From positions 45,001-109,000 of the forward strand of contig CAJHNH020007046.1 in assembly GCA_905116865.2 (NCBI GenBank): 64,000 nucleotides of DNA, written 5' to 3'. Origin of the DNA: Candidula unifasciata (Eukaryota > Mollusca > Gastropoda > Stylommatophora > Geomitridae). Position numbers and translations under genes: made by a program. Of this stretch, positions 34,597 to 47,300 are shown piece by piece. Position 1 is the first letter of the stretch; the number at the start of each line of letters is the position of its first letter. Below the pieces are notes generated by a model. It searched no databases, had not been told where the DNA came from, and saw only the letters and a program-made list of their open reading frames with translations.

Positions 34597-35262
34597 TGTG
34601 GAGTACAACTGTAGGAGTATAACTGTAGGAGTACAACTGTAGGAGTACAACTGTAGGAGTACAACTGTAGGAGTACAACTGTAGGAGTACAACTGTAGGA
34701 GTACAACTGTAGGAGTATAACTGTAGGAGTATAACTGTAGGAGTATAACTGTAGGAGTACAACTGTAGGAGTACAACTGTAGGAGTACAACTGTAGGAGT
34801 ACAACTGTAGGAGTACAACTGTAGGAGTACAACTGTAGGAGTACAACTGTAGGAGTACAACTGTAGGAGTACAACTGTAGGAGTACAACTGTAGGAGTAC
34901 AACTGTAGGAGTACAACTGTAGGAGTACAACTGTAGGAGTACAACTGTAGGAGTACAACTGTAGGAGTACAACTGTAGGAGTACAACTGTAGGAGTACAA
35001 CTGTAGGAGTACAACTGTAGGAGTACTGTAGGAGTACAACTGTAGGAGTACAACTGTAGGAGTACAACTGTAGGAGTACAACTGTAGGAGTACAACTGTA
35101 GGAGTATAACTGTAGGAGTATAACTGTAGGAGTATAACTGTAGGAGTACAACTGTAGGAGTACAACTGTAGGAGTACAACTGTAGGAGTACAACTGTAGG
35201 AGTACAACTGTAGGAGTACAACTGTAGGAGTACAACTGTAGGAGTATAACTGTAGGAGTACA
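34597..35262 (-). repeat. minisatellite, 14 bp unit, about 47 copies
   Basis: Unit GGAGTACAACTGTA, with ACAACT/ATAACT variants clustered near both edges. Three unit lengths make 42 bases, so each minus frame reads a 14-residue peptide (CTPTVVLLQLYSYS) without stops; the three overlapping ORFs of 230-276 residues are by-products. One shortened unit is at about 35023-35030. Confidence 0.95.
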
Positions 35263-35639
35263 AAAGATCTGAAAACAGATGAAATTCTGGATACTGTAGA
35301 GAATATCTTAATTTTGTTGCAAGCAAACAGATCATGTCTGACTGGCTCTTCCATGTCTGTCTCAACAATCACGTTGAATGATAAATAACATGCACTGATT
35401 GGCACTCACAGGACAAAGTAGAGTTAGGGTAACACACTAATTATGTGTGACCTATCTGTACTTCTTTCTATTTCTGTGACATGCATAAAAACATGTTAAT
35501 TTACTGATAATACTGTCTCTATGGCCTCAAGGTTGTCGTGCTGCTTATTTTGGTATGTTACCTACAATATGTGTTCTTATACTTTCTTACATAACAAAGA
35601 AATATGGCCTTCCTTGTATGAAAAACCTAAAGTCTGTAG

Positions 35640-36030
35640 CATGTCCCAAAATTAACACCTACTCTAGAAACATAAGCCCTAGCATGATTTTTCAGGACGC
35701 TTTTAATATAAGTTCTACCCCAAAAATTACCACCTACTCTTAAAACATAAGCCCTAGCATAATTTTTAAGGACACTTTTGATATAAGTTCTACCCCAAAA
35801 ATTAAGACCTACTCTAAAATCATAAGCCCTAGCATGATTTTTAAGGATTCTTTTGATATAAGTTCTACCCCAAAAATTAAGACCTACTCTAAAAACATAA
35901 GCCCTAGCATAATTTTTAAGGACGCTTTTAAAATAAGTTATACCCCAAAAATTAAGACCTACTCTAAAATCATAAGCCCTAGCATGATTTTTAAGGATGC
36001 TTTTGATATAAGTTCTACCCCAAAAATAAG
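35640..36030. repeat. tandem repeat, 75 bp unit, about 5 copies
   Basis: AAGCCCTAGCAT recurs at 75-base steps (35674, 35749 and so on). Units contain GATATAAGTTCTACCCCAAA and ATTAAGACCTACTCTAAAA. 75 is a multiple of 3, so short ORFs stay open on both strands; no evidence of a gene. Confidence 0.9.
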
Positions 36031-37199
36031 TCGTAGATAAGATCATCAGCTAGAATTAGACACTTTATTGCTGACCAATAGCCAGTCAGACTACAGGCAC
36101 CACTGGTGCCAACGTGATAATGAGCTGATGTGGTTCACAATTCAAGGACCACTTGCCAACAGAAATCAATGACTAGACTGAAAAGAGAATGGAGAGAAAT
36201 CAGCGTGGAAATTTGTTGACAGCACTAGCCATGCGGTCCTAAATTCTTAGGCCCCTGACTCCCGGTCTACACCGCCCTAATAAAGTGGTACATACTGACA
36301 GTCAACAGTGTATGGGTCTAAAAGTATTAACATGATACTAAATGACAGGATGAGTTAAACTAAGAATCTGGAGTTAATGATTAAACTCTTTTGCCCAGAA
36401 CAGCTGCAAACCTGAGACTTCCAATTGGGTCTAACACCTTTACTAAAATTGCTATAGTGGCTTGTTCATGAGAAGTCTAGCTTTCCGCATTGGTCTGATT
36501 TGTAAAAACAGCATTTAGATTGGGTTATCTGCGGGAAAAAAATGGCTTTTCAGAATAGAAATCATGAAGTCAGAGTATTTGTTAGTCATTGTGATGACAA
36601 CCGCATGTGTCTGTGGTCAAAGTGGTCAGTAGAGCGAGAAGCAGAACCTTATATCTCTCTCAACATCTGAAGTGGTAAAAGAGAAAGGAAAGAAGAAGAA
36701 AAATATTGGTAACTCAGCAGCAGGTCACAGGATTGAGAGGAGGACAGGATATACATTTTTTTCAAGCTCAGAGGAATGTAGTGTAGTTAATTCTCTGTTG
36801 TATTCTGTTTACTGATTATTCCTGCTATTCTGTAAGAATTTAATATTTTTTGAGTTCATGTTTGGAATTATTAGGATTTGGTGTGTGACCTGTGTAAAAT
36901 AGTTTTTCTTTTTTCTTTCAGAATTCCCCAAATATGTCAATGGCGTTATTTTTTCTAGGTCACAGGGCAAAAAAGGTTAATATAACTAATGTCTTTGATA
37001 GAAGAAACTCACCAAAATGTATATTTTCCATGGTTCTCTAGTGATCATATGGCAAGTTGGTTTGGTACAGAAATAGTTCAGCACTGGTGGTTTTGCTACC
37101 CTCTGTCATCAACACAGATTTCCAGCTTTTGCCCCCAGTAGTTTAACTAATGATTCTGATACAAACGGTTACTCTACGAACAGTCTGTGATAGAAGACA
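36031..37199. other. intergenic DNA, no gene recognised
   Basis: No ORF above 60 residues with any domain and no repeat family I recognise. Confidence 0.45.
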
Positions 37200-37930
37200 G
37201 CAAGGATAGTATCATCCATCATCATCATCAGGTGCCTTGCCGACTGGCTTGGGCGATCATGCCTCTCCATAATCCACGATCTCCTGCAGCATGTATCAGT
37301 TCGTGTGCTGACACAACTCCATGCCATGCAACAAGACTGTCAAGCATCTTCTCTCGTTGTCTTCCTCTATCCCTCCATCCACAGATCTTTCCAGTGGTCA
37401 CATGTTCTATTTTCCCTCTTCTGCTAACATGGCCGAAAAATGATGACTGTCTCCTTCTGATGTCTGTGATAAGTTGCCTTCGAGCTCCCACTTCTTTTAA
37501 AACCTCTTGGTTGCTCTTTTTGGCTGTCTAAGGTATTCTAAGCATTCTTATGTAAAACCACATCTCTGAGGCCTCAAGAAATTGTTTGGCCTGCCTACCG
37601 ATTGTCCAGGATTCACAGCCATATGTTAAAACTGGATGTTTATAGCAAGCAAGAATTCTTTTTCTAACTCTCAATGACACGGATATATTGCACAAGATGT
37701 TCTTCATTTTATAAAATGCAGTTTTTGCCTGTCCTATTCTGTTTCTTGTCTCAGTTATGCATCTTCCATCTGATGTTATCCATGTGCCAAAACACTTAAA
37801 TTTCTGTACTTGTTCTAAAATAGCACCATCGACTTTTATTACACATTTAGGAATAATTTGTTTCTTTGATACCACCATTACTTCTGTCTTCCCATTATTC
37901 AAATGAGGCCCATTCTTCCACTTTCTAACA
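37200..37930 (-). pseudogene. RTE-like LINE ORF C-terminus with one nonsense codon
   Basis: One minus-strand frame runs 37902-37228: KTEVMVVSKK, then GYCV-type text replaced by CFGTWITSDG, NRIGQAKTAFYKMK, LTYGCESWTIG, MWFYIRMLRIP, stop, TAKKSNQEVLK, RRRQSSFFGHVSRRG, GRQREKMLDSL. The conserved Trp after LRIP is a TAG at 37528-37530, so a single base change broke the frame. The stop codon merges into a (GAT)n tail at 37215-37232 with no 3' UTR, a known RTE trait. The 5' part is missing beyond about 37930. Confidence 0.8.
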
Positions 37931-38369
37931 CCACAATGTCTATCATTTCCTGTATATATAAGGATAGTATATTATCTTTGAAATGATCAAGGAGCATATG
38001 GTGAGCTGGTTGGTGCTGAAATAAATAAATTGTGTCTCAGCCTTTTATTTTTTTAAACATGATTAAGTCAAATATTGCCTGTGTGTCACCGGGGCCCTCA
38101 CGGGAAGCAAAGAATAGTGACACTGCACCCTACCAGGCATGTCATAAGAGGCGACTAAGGGTAGGGTTGGGCTTGAGGTTGGCTACCTCATCCTGTAAAA
38201 ACCATAGCCACAAAAAGCAACCAACCATGGATAAGTCAAAAAGAGAAGCAAATAAAATCCAGCCAACCAAGATGAGGGAAGGCTCTTCAAATAGAAGAAG
38301 TATGACACGGTGTGGAGAAAGTCGTAAGGAGTCCGGATCGTTGACGTACCTCCTCTCAGCTAGGAAAAC

Positions 38370-39078
38370 CTCCAGAATTGGCACAAAAAACAAAGATAAT
38401 GAGAATAAATCAGGCAAATAGTAATGTGGTTTCTCTTAATGGCACCCCACTCCAAGACGTGGAGTCGTACACCTATTTAGGCAGTAATGTAGATACAGAT
38501 GGAGGAACTGATAGAGATATTAAAATAAGAATACAAAAGGCAAGAGAGGCTTTCATAGCACTAGGGAATTTGTGGAGGTCAAAAGAAATTAAAAGAAATA
38601 CTAAACTAAAAATTTTTAATTCTAATGTCAAATCAGTACTATTGTATGGGGCGGAAACATGGAAAACAACCAAAGCAATTACTAATAAATTACAGACATT
38701 CATTAACTGGTGCCTGCGCAGAATAGAGGGAATAAAATGGTATGATAGAATAACTAATGTAGAACTTTGGGAGAGAAACTAAACAGGCTCAGTGGATCAG
38801 GAAAAATGAGGAAAAGACGCTGGCGTTGGATAGGGCACACACTGAGAAAACAGGAGAATAGCATAACTAGAATGTCTTTGCATTGGAACCCACAGGGGCA
38901 TAGGAATAAAGGAAGGCCAAAAAACACATGGAGAAGAGAGCTGGAGAATGAGGTTAGAAAGATTGGGAGGACATGGGGAGAGCTCCATGCAATGGCGAAG
39001 GATAGAACGACTTGGCGTGAGTTGGTTGAGGGCCTATGCTCCATTGGGGGATAGAAAGGCAGAAGAAGAAGAAGAAGT
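38370..39078 (+). pseudogene. LINE ORF2 C-terminal fragment with (GAA)n tail
   Basis: Frame 1 (38378-38782) holds YTYLGSNVDTDGG, IRIQKAREAF, LLYGAETWKTTK and INWCLRRIEGI, the RT thumb/C-terminal region. Frame 2 (38767-39051) holds RWIGHTLRK, NKGRPKNTWRRELE and DRTTWRELVEGLCS, the usual C-terminal end. Small indels near 38777 and 38807 separate them. The tail is GCAGAAGAAGAAGAAG at 39060-39076. Truncated, and on the opposite strand to the neighbouring RTE copy. Confidence 0.8.
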
Positions 39079-40077
39079 CAAATATATTCAAATATGTACA
39101 CCATGATTACAGTTTTCAATAAATAACACACAAAAACAACAAATTAAAGCTTTTGATTTTTCTAAAATTGTCACTGTCTTCCTCATATCTCTCTGCCCAT
39201 AAATTATTATAGTTTCACGTTTCAGTTATTCTCTTCTTATAATGAGGCCACAAAATTATGACTACCTCCTGTTGATTGTGACAAGTCATCTTCACGTTTG
39301 AGCCTCAGGTCATGAATAAAAGAAATATATATATTTTTTCAAATAAGTTTTTTTAAATATGTTCAATAAACAATACAAAATACACGAAGTTAAAGCTTTT
39401 AATTTGACCATATAGAATACTGAAATGATATAAATGCTCAGCAGCTACAACAGAGAATATGAAAATGCTGACAAGTAAAAATAATGAATGAAAGCATACA
39501 GGGTTTAAGGTGCGATGCATATTGAGTTTAGATCAGTCAGCAGCTGATGGGACGGGTGATGTGTGAATATAGTAACAGGGTAAATTATATACTGACTAGG
39601 TTATTATTGAGCTTAATCATATGTTAATGATATGGCAGGGTGAATATAGTGCATTTTTACCAGAATGGTCTCATTTTTAGTTGTGTCCTGATCGACCCCC
39701 CTGATGCACCAAACAAAAGATAGGAGGCTCGCTTTCAAATCCAGCTGCAACTGGCTGCAGCCACAGTTGGTGTTCAAAACCGGGTGGTTCCTGGATTTCA
39801 CCCAGCCTCTAGGAAATGGGTACCAGAATTGACACACTGGGGTAAATGCCGGAAAGTTGCTGTTACGGAGTTATGTGCAGACTGCAACACACGCGTACAA
39901 TTCTTATCAGCTGTCCGTACTGGTGGCAGAGCACTTATGGTTTATAACCGTGTGCAACGACGCTGGTTCACATCTCCCGACTTTACCTTTACCTTTTTTA
40001 CAACAAAGAATTGTCCCGTTTTAGAAAAATCTGGGAATAGGCTCAAGAATACTACATACACTTTAAGTTGAGACGTT
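39079..40077. other. intergenic DNA; possible old SINE at 39690-40000
   Basis: AT-rich to 39650. From 39690 the text CAAATCCAGCTGCAACTGGC through TGGGTACCAGAATTGACACA looks like a SINE body, but no A/B boxes are clear. Confidence 0.35.
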
Positions 40078-40345
40078 ATTCTTCTTCTTCCTGTTCCCCA
40101 ACTGTAAACTCAGGTGGAAAATTCTGGTGGTTCAACCACCTCTGGACTTTTGATTTGTTCCAGAACCTGAGTGTTGTGTACACATGCCTTTTACAGATCT
40201 TAGTTATTTGTATGCATGTGTTGCTTCCTTGCCTCTCAGGCAGATGTACTCTGATTTTGAAGGAAATCCCCAATTTGTTGACTCTTACAACATGTTTGGG
40301 CTAATGGGTATAATGTTTTCCTCAAAACTCACACAGGGACAGACA
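40078..40345 (-). mobile_element. SINE-like repeat, family A (minus)
   Basis: CTTCTTCTTCCTGTTCCCCA (tail) through CAGGCAGATGTACTCTGA to the head ACTCACACAGGG. Confidence 0.75.
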
Positions 40346-40589
40346 TTATAATTTCATAGTTTAAGACATTTTTAATGCCTGAAATGTGTTGATGGGAATT
40401 TTCATCGTAGCATGTGTTTTTTTTTCTAGTGCACTTCAGGAGCATACTGTTTTGTTTATTTCTTGACAATGGTACAAGTTTTAATATTACCACTGTCGAG
40501 TGAGTAATAAAGCATTGCACCCCGGTGACCAAGAAAAAAAAGGGGTGAGGTTAAAGTTAAACTGGCTTGTTAGGTGTGCCCCAATTTTT

Positions 40590-40790
40590 AGGTCAAGATA
40601 TCAATGGGATGTCCCATTTTCAGGTCAAAATATCAGTGGGATATCCCATTTTCAGGTCAAGATATCAGTAGGATGTCCCATTTTCAGGTCAAGATATCAG
40701 TGGAATGTCCCTTTTTCAGGTCATGATATCAGTGGGATGTCCTTTTTTCAGGTCAAGATATCAGTGGGATGTCCCGTTTTCAGCTCAGGG
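40590..40790. repeat. minisatellite, 32 bp unit, about 6 copies
   Basis: CAGGTCAA recurs at 40621 and 40653; unit GATATCAGTGGGATGTCCCA plus TTTTCAGGTCAA. Confidence 0.88.
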
Positions 40791-40954
40791 CCTTGTGGTC
40801 ACCCTATGATTTAAAGAGAGGACAGTATATGAATAAATGATAAATAGAGCTAGAAAATGCGAGTTGTGGAGAAACATAAAGATAAGATCTGACTTCCCTG
40901 AGTGTGGTTCAACAAACTCACTTCCGGGAATCAGTTAAAAAAAAAAAAAAAAGG

Positions 40955-41049
40955 GGGGGGGGGGGGGGGGGGGGCGGGGGGGGGGGGGGGGGGTGGGTGG
41001 GGAGGGGTGGGGGGGGGGGTGGGTGGGGGGGGGGGGGGGGGGGGGGGGT

Positions 41050-41114
<65 letters not shown>
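40955..41114. repeat. 160-base G-rich homopolymer-like tract
   Basis: Almost pure G on the + strand with isolated T, A and C, preceded by a run of A. Overlapping ORFs are poly-Gly or poly-Pro and are rejected as genes. Either a true G-tract or an assembly/base-calling artefact. Confidence 0.9.
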
Positions 41115-41117
<3 letters not shown>

Positions 41118-42627
41118 CATTACTTGCCACCTAAAAAGTACAAGAATGTTGAGTGTTAGCTAAGAACTGACATCATACAATCAGGACATTCCCATAAGTG
41201 CCACGTCTTCATCTTCAGCAGCCAGTGACATCTTCTAACTCTGATGGTGATTGTAGCAGCTTGATTATATGTCCTATCTCGAGCCAGGCTAACCCGGACC
41301 AATGGCCAGAAGTCAGATGTGTTGGCTAAAAAGTGTGAATACTGCAGCCATGTTTAAACAGGCACAATGCATTTACATATTCGGATGAGCGCAGAAGAAG
41401 CTGATTACATTCTATCTTGCCTTTCCTCTAAGTGTAGAGAGTCGACTTGGTCCCTCGGTCACTCCAATCCCCTGGTCACTCCAACCCCTTGGTCACTCTA
41501 AGCAATACAATTCTCTTCAGACTATCATCTATTCATGCCAAAAATGATGAACTTACTCCGCCAGGACCTTGACCACATCTAGCTTGTAAACAAAAATGTC
41601 ATAAAAGGTAACCAACTGAGATTTGGCTGAAACAGGATGTGTTGTACCAAAAGGAGCAGATACAGCAGCCTAGCTGTAAACAACAACAGAATGTATTAAC
41701 AGATTTTTTAAGGGCCGACAGAGAAGAGGAAGAAGATCTGGCTGATCTCTTCTACCCCCCCCCCCCCCCCCACCTCCTTCTCCAAATGCATGACCTCCAA
41801 ACATCATTTTTTATATTGAGTTGGAGAATATTCAGAAATCTAGTTTGCCCAGTGCGTATTCCATCTCTAAAAATCAACACTTTGTGATTTTACCTGAAAG
41901 TTACTTCCACTTTGTACAATTTCTGCCTAACATACTGAAACTAAACTAATTCAGTCTCCAAGTTTAGATCTTTGCTGAATCAAAAGGGGCAGCTGACCAG
42001 ACTGTTCCCCAATGGATCCCAAGCCACTGCAACTTATGGGAATTGAAAGAGAAGACGACTCAGTGAAAACTGGAAGCAGTACAGGACAGCCAGATACAGC
42101 TTATACTTCTGAGGGAGAAAAAACCCAGATCAAGGCAGCCACTGAAACCAACTGAAACGCTTCTAACCCAGAATACAATCCCAAAGACCGAATCGACCTC
42201 CTCACACGAAAGCACCAAACCATTTTTTTTTAATTGCAAACTGGACATAATCAACTTCACACCCATATTACAAGAAATTGAAGACTGGGGACTCAGATCT
42301 TTGCCATGAGGACACACTCCACTGAATACTGAAACCAAGTTGTATGGGTGAGTGAAGGACATGAGTCGTACCATAGCCTCATGGAAGTCAGTAGCCTCAT
42401 CCAAAAACCACTAAAAAGGAGAACAGGAAAACAAAATTAGAAATAGTTCAGTGTGCACAAAACAACTCTCCAATCTGGCCTCAGAGCCAACCAGACAGAA
42501 ATCTAAATGCAACCACTGTAGAGAGAACAGTTTCGTGTGTCTGAAAATGTACAAGTGGACTTCATATTGTGAGCCATTGAAGTTATTGTACAAACACATT
42601 TTAGTATAATATACATTTTATATTTAT
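41115..42627. other. intergenic DNA, no gene recognised
   Basis: Poly-C at 41755-41771. ORFs of 62-114 residues lack domains. No repeat family recognised apart from CA-rich text. Confidence 0.4.
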
Positions 42628-42896
42628 CGCCCCCCGTGTGGGGTTCATTTTGGGGGGGAGGAAACAATATATATACTGCCCCAAAAGCATGTCGTAAGAG
42701 TTGTGGGGAAGCTTCCTTTAAGTCGGAGTGCATCTGCCAGAGAGGCAAGGAAACCAACAGTTGTATTGAGAATCAGATCTGTAAAACTGATGCACAAGCA
42801 ACACTCAGGTTCTGGAGCAGGACTGAAGTTCAGTAGTGGACGAGCAACCAGAACCTTCCGCCAGAGTTTATAGCTGGTGAATGCGAAGAAGAAGAT
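42628..42896 (+). mobile_element. SINE-like repeat, family A
   Basis: CCCCGTGTGGGGTTC head, AAAAGCATGTCGTAAGAGTT, GAGTGCATCTGCCAGAGAGG, and tail GAATGCGAAGAAGAAG. Confidence 0.8.
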
Positions 42897-43016
42897 ATAT
42901 ATATATGCAAAGTCATTGAGATCTATTCATGGCTTTGGGCAGAGATTAACTCAGACAGCACATGGTGTCATGACTAATATTGATCACAAAGGTTTGTATT
43001 CCTAACAAAGATTGTA

Positions 43017-43200
43017 TACCAAGCAAGTGTTTGCTTCTAAACAGGGCGTATACCAAGCAAGTTTTTGCTTCTAAACAGGGTGTATACCAAGCAAGTGTTT
43101 GCTTCTAAACAGGGCGTATACCAAGCAAGTTTTTGCTTCTAAACAGGGCGTATACCAAGCAAGTTTTTGCTTCTAAACAGGGTGTATACCAAGCGGAATG
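43017..43200. repeat. minisatellite, 34 bp unit, about 5 copies
   Basis: TACCAAGCAAG recurs at 43017 and 43051; unit TACCAAGCAAGTTTTTGCTT plus CTAAACAGGGCGTA. Followed by TA/TG microsatellite text at 43240-43292. Confidence 0.9.
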
Positions 43201-43873
43201 TAAATCAAAGTGAACATATACTCGGGTACCACAGTATGTATGCATATATATATAGATACATATATATATATATCTGTGTGTGTGTGTGTGTTTGTAATGG
43301 TTTAAGTTGTCATTCATTGTGTTTACTGGTACATATAATGTGCATGCTGAAAACAGTAAGACACATAATTTCTTATCCTGCTACAAAGTCATTTCAAACA
43401 AAATAAGCTTTATATTCTGGAAAATATCCCTGAAGTATCCTTACAGAAAGAAAACAGATGGCAAGATGCTTCGTAAAAAAGATCATCTGCAGATCGGTAA
43501 TAAATAATGACTGTAATGCAATTAACAATGGGCTGGTTGTATGGTGAAAGTTCTGCAGTATTTGTTACATAAATACATGATGTACATAAGTTATGGAATG
43601 AGGAAGACAATTTAACCACATAAAAAACAAATTGGAATAATAATACATGCAATAAATTGTCAAGAAAAATATTTACCTTTAAAAAAAAGTGTAAGTATGG
43701 AGCATCTGTGTGTGGGTTTAGTACCTCATTGGGGAATAGCCCCACTGACCTTTCACATACAAAAGGTAAGAGACAACTACATAAAGGTTTGCTGAAATCA
43801 TGTGTGTTGTGCTGAAAGGTGAAAATGTTGCAGCCTGGTGGTAAATCACAACACAATGTGCAAACTGTCCTTT
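43201..43873. other. probable 3' flank of the RING-NHL gene, nothing else recognised
   Basis: No clear AATAAA on the minus strand was found between 43.2 and 43.87 kb, so the transcript end is not placed. The 148-residue minus ORF 43410-43856 has no domain and lies where 3' UTR or flank is expected. Confidence 0.35.
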
Positions 43874-44063
43874 TCAGGGCAAATTAAGAAGACAAAAGAA
43901 AAAGAAGAAGGAGCAGGCAAAGGAAGAAGAAGAGGATGAGGTGAGGAAGAAGAAGAAATAGAAAAACAGGAAGAGGAAGAAGAAGGAGGAGGAGAAGAAG
44001 AAGGAGGTGGAGGAGGTGGAGGAGGAGAAAAAGGAGGAGGAGGAAGAGGAGGAGAAGAAGAAC
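43874..44063 (-). repeat. polypurine/polypyrimidine tract in the likely 3' UTR
   Basis: On the + strand almost only A and G for about 190 bases (GAAGAAG and GGAGGA text). In the minus-strand transcript it is a CU-rich tract beginning about 95 bases after the stop codon. It is near mirror-symmetric in places and could form triplex DNA or bind polypyrimidine-tract proteins (inference). Confidence 0.75.
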
Positions 44064-44157
44064 TTACACTACCACCATTTACAGAACAACAAATGATGAG
44101 AATGATGCTTGCAACTGATCCCCGATGCACCCAGAAACTCAATCCAAGTATCTGATC

Positions 44158-44319
44158 TCACTGGACAGGTTCGTATCCAGCATGTGACCTACATCTGCTG
44201 CTTCTGCAGCAAGGCAGGCAACAAAGACAGCACAGCCAGCAGGGTTTCTCAAAAGGTCCCAGCATCAATGGTTCAGCCTCCACACTACAGGTGGCCAGCG
44301 GCTCACGGTACCTGAACAC
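44158..44319 (-). CDS. RING-NHL gene, terminal coding exon 5 (Cys-rich tail)
   Basis: Acceptor TTGTTGTTGCAG|GTG, 53 codons and a TGA stop at 44158-44160. It joins exon 4 in phase 0, completing the last strand (GRAFMSLQ|VFRYREP). The tail contains CWLCCLCCLPCC (residues 538-549) and ends SHAGYEPVQ. The reading continues open upstream of the acceptor (44320-44430), but that part follows a poorer acceptor in the wrong phase, so it is taken as intron. Confidence 0.75.
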   Translation of the reverse strand: MFRYREPLATCSVEAEPLMLGPFEKPCWLCCLCCLPCCRSSRCRSHAGYEPVQ

Positions 44320-47300
44320 CTGCAACAACAATGGTAGATGGGTTATCACTTGTTCTATCACTGGCATGGAGTCATTCAACTGTTTAAAACATGTTAGCTG
44401 CATATCCTCTACATCAAACTTGCAAACCAATCTGTCAATGTGTTGGCTTTTGTTTGGTTTTACCAGGCAATTTGGTATTCAGTAGTCGGCTACAGCATCT
44501 TAATGGTTGACTTTTATGCTATTTTCAAAATCAACATGAAGCGACATGCTGCTAAACTGCTCGCAGCTGAATCCAACCAGGTATTCTGGAATTACAAAAC
44601 AAATTTTGAGGAGAGTTGGTCTGGATACGAGAGACAAGACAGACTGTATTCTGATAGCTAGAGTTTTGTAGTTGGCTTCTTTAGAAACGTAGTGACGGAT
44701 TGGATACTGTGAATTGCGATAGGTTAGCCTGTGATTATTTGTCAGCTTGATAGTATTCCAGATTTAATATTGCTATTTATAGTCAGTTCATCAAAGGAAG
44801 CTCCTAATTAGTCAACTATTTGACATGCTTTTGGGAGGGGGGGGGGGGAATATGCTTTTCTTGTTTTCCTCACAGTGGGGCCCCTGAACTCACATGAGGA
44901 TAATGAAAAAACACACTCTTTTATGTATTTTGAACTTCCAACATGAGGTTACAAATGAAGGCAGCCATTACTGCCAACTGGCCAGAGCTTTCATAATTAG
45001 GGAAACTCCATATCAACAGCATATAATAGAACATTGTCATATTTGAGCCTGTGTGTAAGCATGCATGAACATATATCTTTAGTGCAGTGGTAGTCCGATA
45101 TTATTAATAATATTTGCTGAATCCCTTATCGCTTAATTACCTGTATGTTCATAATGGGGTGGGGGTTTTGCTTTTAAAGAAGAAAAAGAAGAGAGCCATG
45201 TCGTGGGTGTTGGAAAAGGAAAAAGGAAAAAGCTTGCATCGGAGGCGGAGAGTTTCGGACCCTGCTAACATCCTGAAGCAACCATAAGGCCAAAATGTGG
45301 CTGGCAATTTTAAAGCAGTCCTGCAGGTTGTGGTGGGGTATGATAATGGGAGCCAACTCTGGGGTAAACTATCTGTTCCTTTTTTTTTTTGTAGTTACAT
45401 TAACTCTCTGAGGCCCAAGCAATGCTGTGTATGTTGATTGAGAAGTTCCAATTTACCCAAAATGTTGATCGTGTGTCTCATACATATTGATTCGCAGACA
45501 GCTTCGTATTCGTTTCTTATTTTTAGAACTACCATTCAAGCATTCAAGGGAAGATTACTCTAACATTTTTCTTTGTAAACAAGTCTATGTTTCCACGCAT
45601 GTGGGTGCAAACTGATCTGATTCATTGCTAGCGTGATTTTCAGACAATGCATTTTCCGATTTCGTGTCCATGGTTACCAATGTTCCGACATAAGCACACA
45701 CTGAAAAATGCGCCTTTCAGTGGCTGAAGCTCTGAAACTGTTTTAGTCAGATGTTTTCTAATAATGAAACATTACAATTTGTCAGAAAGTGATTCGGACA
45801 GTAAATTTTTGTATCCTGTAGCTGGTATTCTTTGTTTATAGTTCAAGACTTTGTACCCTGTAGCTGGTATTCTTTGTTTATAGTTCAAGACTTTGTACCA
45901 TGTAGCTGGTATTCTTTGTTTATAGTTCAAGACTTTGTACCATGTAGCTGGTATTCTTTGTTATAGTTCAAGACTTTCTACACTGTAGCTGGTATTCTTA
46001 TTCTGTTTATAGTTCAAGTCTTTGTACCCTGTAGCTTCTTCTTCAGCATTCCAAGCTCTTGGGATTCACAGTTTTAGATACCGCCCATATTCAATCATTT
46101 CTCTGGTTGGCCTCTCCTTTCTTTTCATCAACTAGTTACCACTAATAGTTTGTCATGTATTAATTTACCACCAAGTGGTAAAGAACTAGCCAGCATCTCT
46201 GTCTCTTTCCCAACACTCCTACATACCCTGAAGAAAGTATCCAGATGATGTTAACTACCGGGAACCTATGAAGTGATGTTTGCCATTCTACATGGAGCGT
46301 GTTTTGTAAGCCTGTTACAATTATGACATGTGTATGCAGCTGGCTTTCCAACCAGCATTTCTTCTTCTTTTTTGCATTCACTGACTGTAAACTCTGGTGG
46401 AAAGTTCTGGTTGTTCATCCACCTTCTGGACTGCAGTCCTCTTCCCCAACCTAAGTGTTGCGTGTGCATCTGTTTGACAGATCTGACACCTCTGTGTGCA
46501 GACTGTTGGTTCCTTGCCTCTCCGACTTCGAAGAAAGCTCCCAATTAGTCGACTCTTGCGACAAGCTTTTGGGTAGGCAGTGGGTCTATTCTTGTTTTCC
46601 CTATAATAGGGCCCCGGAACCCACATGGAGGCAACCAGCACATGATATATATTGCATCATTAAGCAACATACCCACAACTCACCTGCAGGGACATGAAAG
46701 CTCTCCCACGGAACAGAACCACAAGATGCTGACGGCTGTTGACTGCACAATCAATAGGCTTCACATCTTGGCTGACGGACTGCCCCATGAGATAAGTTTT
46801 CTCAATAGCACAACTCTGGAACCGAAAATACCTGTCGAAAACCTGTACCCGATAGTTATTACTGTCACAGATGTATAAATGCCGACTGTTATCTGCAGCT
46901 ACACCAAATGGATAGAAGAAGTTTCCATACTCACTTCCAAACTGTCCATAAAAGTCATATGCTAAATATTCAGGACCATAAAAGACCCCAATTCTGTGGT
47001 TTCCAGTGTCACTCACAACAACCTCGCCTACCACGGTGTGGGTCAGATGGGTCGGGTAGTAAATCCCGTGATGGGAATGTGTGGCTAGATCCACAAACTG
47101 GCTTGCGTTCACCTGCCGGATGACAGTGTTAGCATAACACAAAGACATAAACAAAATGTCAGGATCAATTACCAGCAATCCACTAACATCTCGGATATTT
47201 TTCTGGTATGTGCATTTAAAATTGTTAGGATCTTTATCAAAAGGAGCCGTGTAAACCATAATTCCTTTCACATCTGCCCGACGTCCCATCGCACAAAACC

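Noticed and set aside
34538..35405. Three overlapping minus-strand ORFs of 233-276 residues
   Set aside because: They are the three phases of one 14-bp repeat; no domain and no splice signals.
40902..41159. Gly-rich and Pro-rich ORFs
   Set aside because: Translation of a G homopolymer-like tract.
44320..44430. Open upstream extension of RING-NHL exon 5
   Set aside because: It reads plausibly, but its only acceptor (ACAG|ATTGG) gives the wrong phase with exon 4, while TTGTTGTTGCAG|GTG fits exactly.
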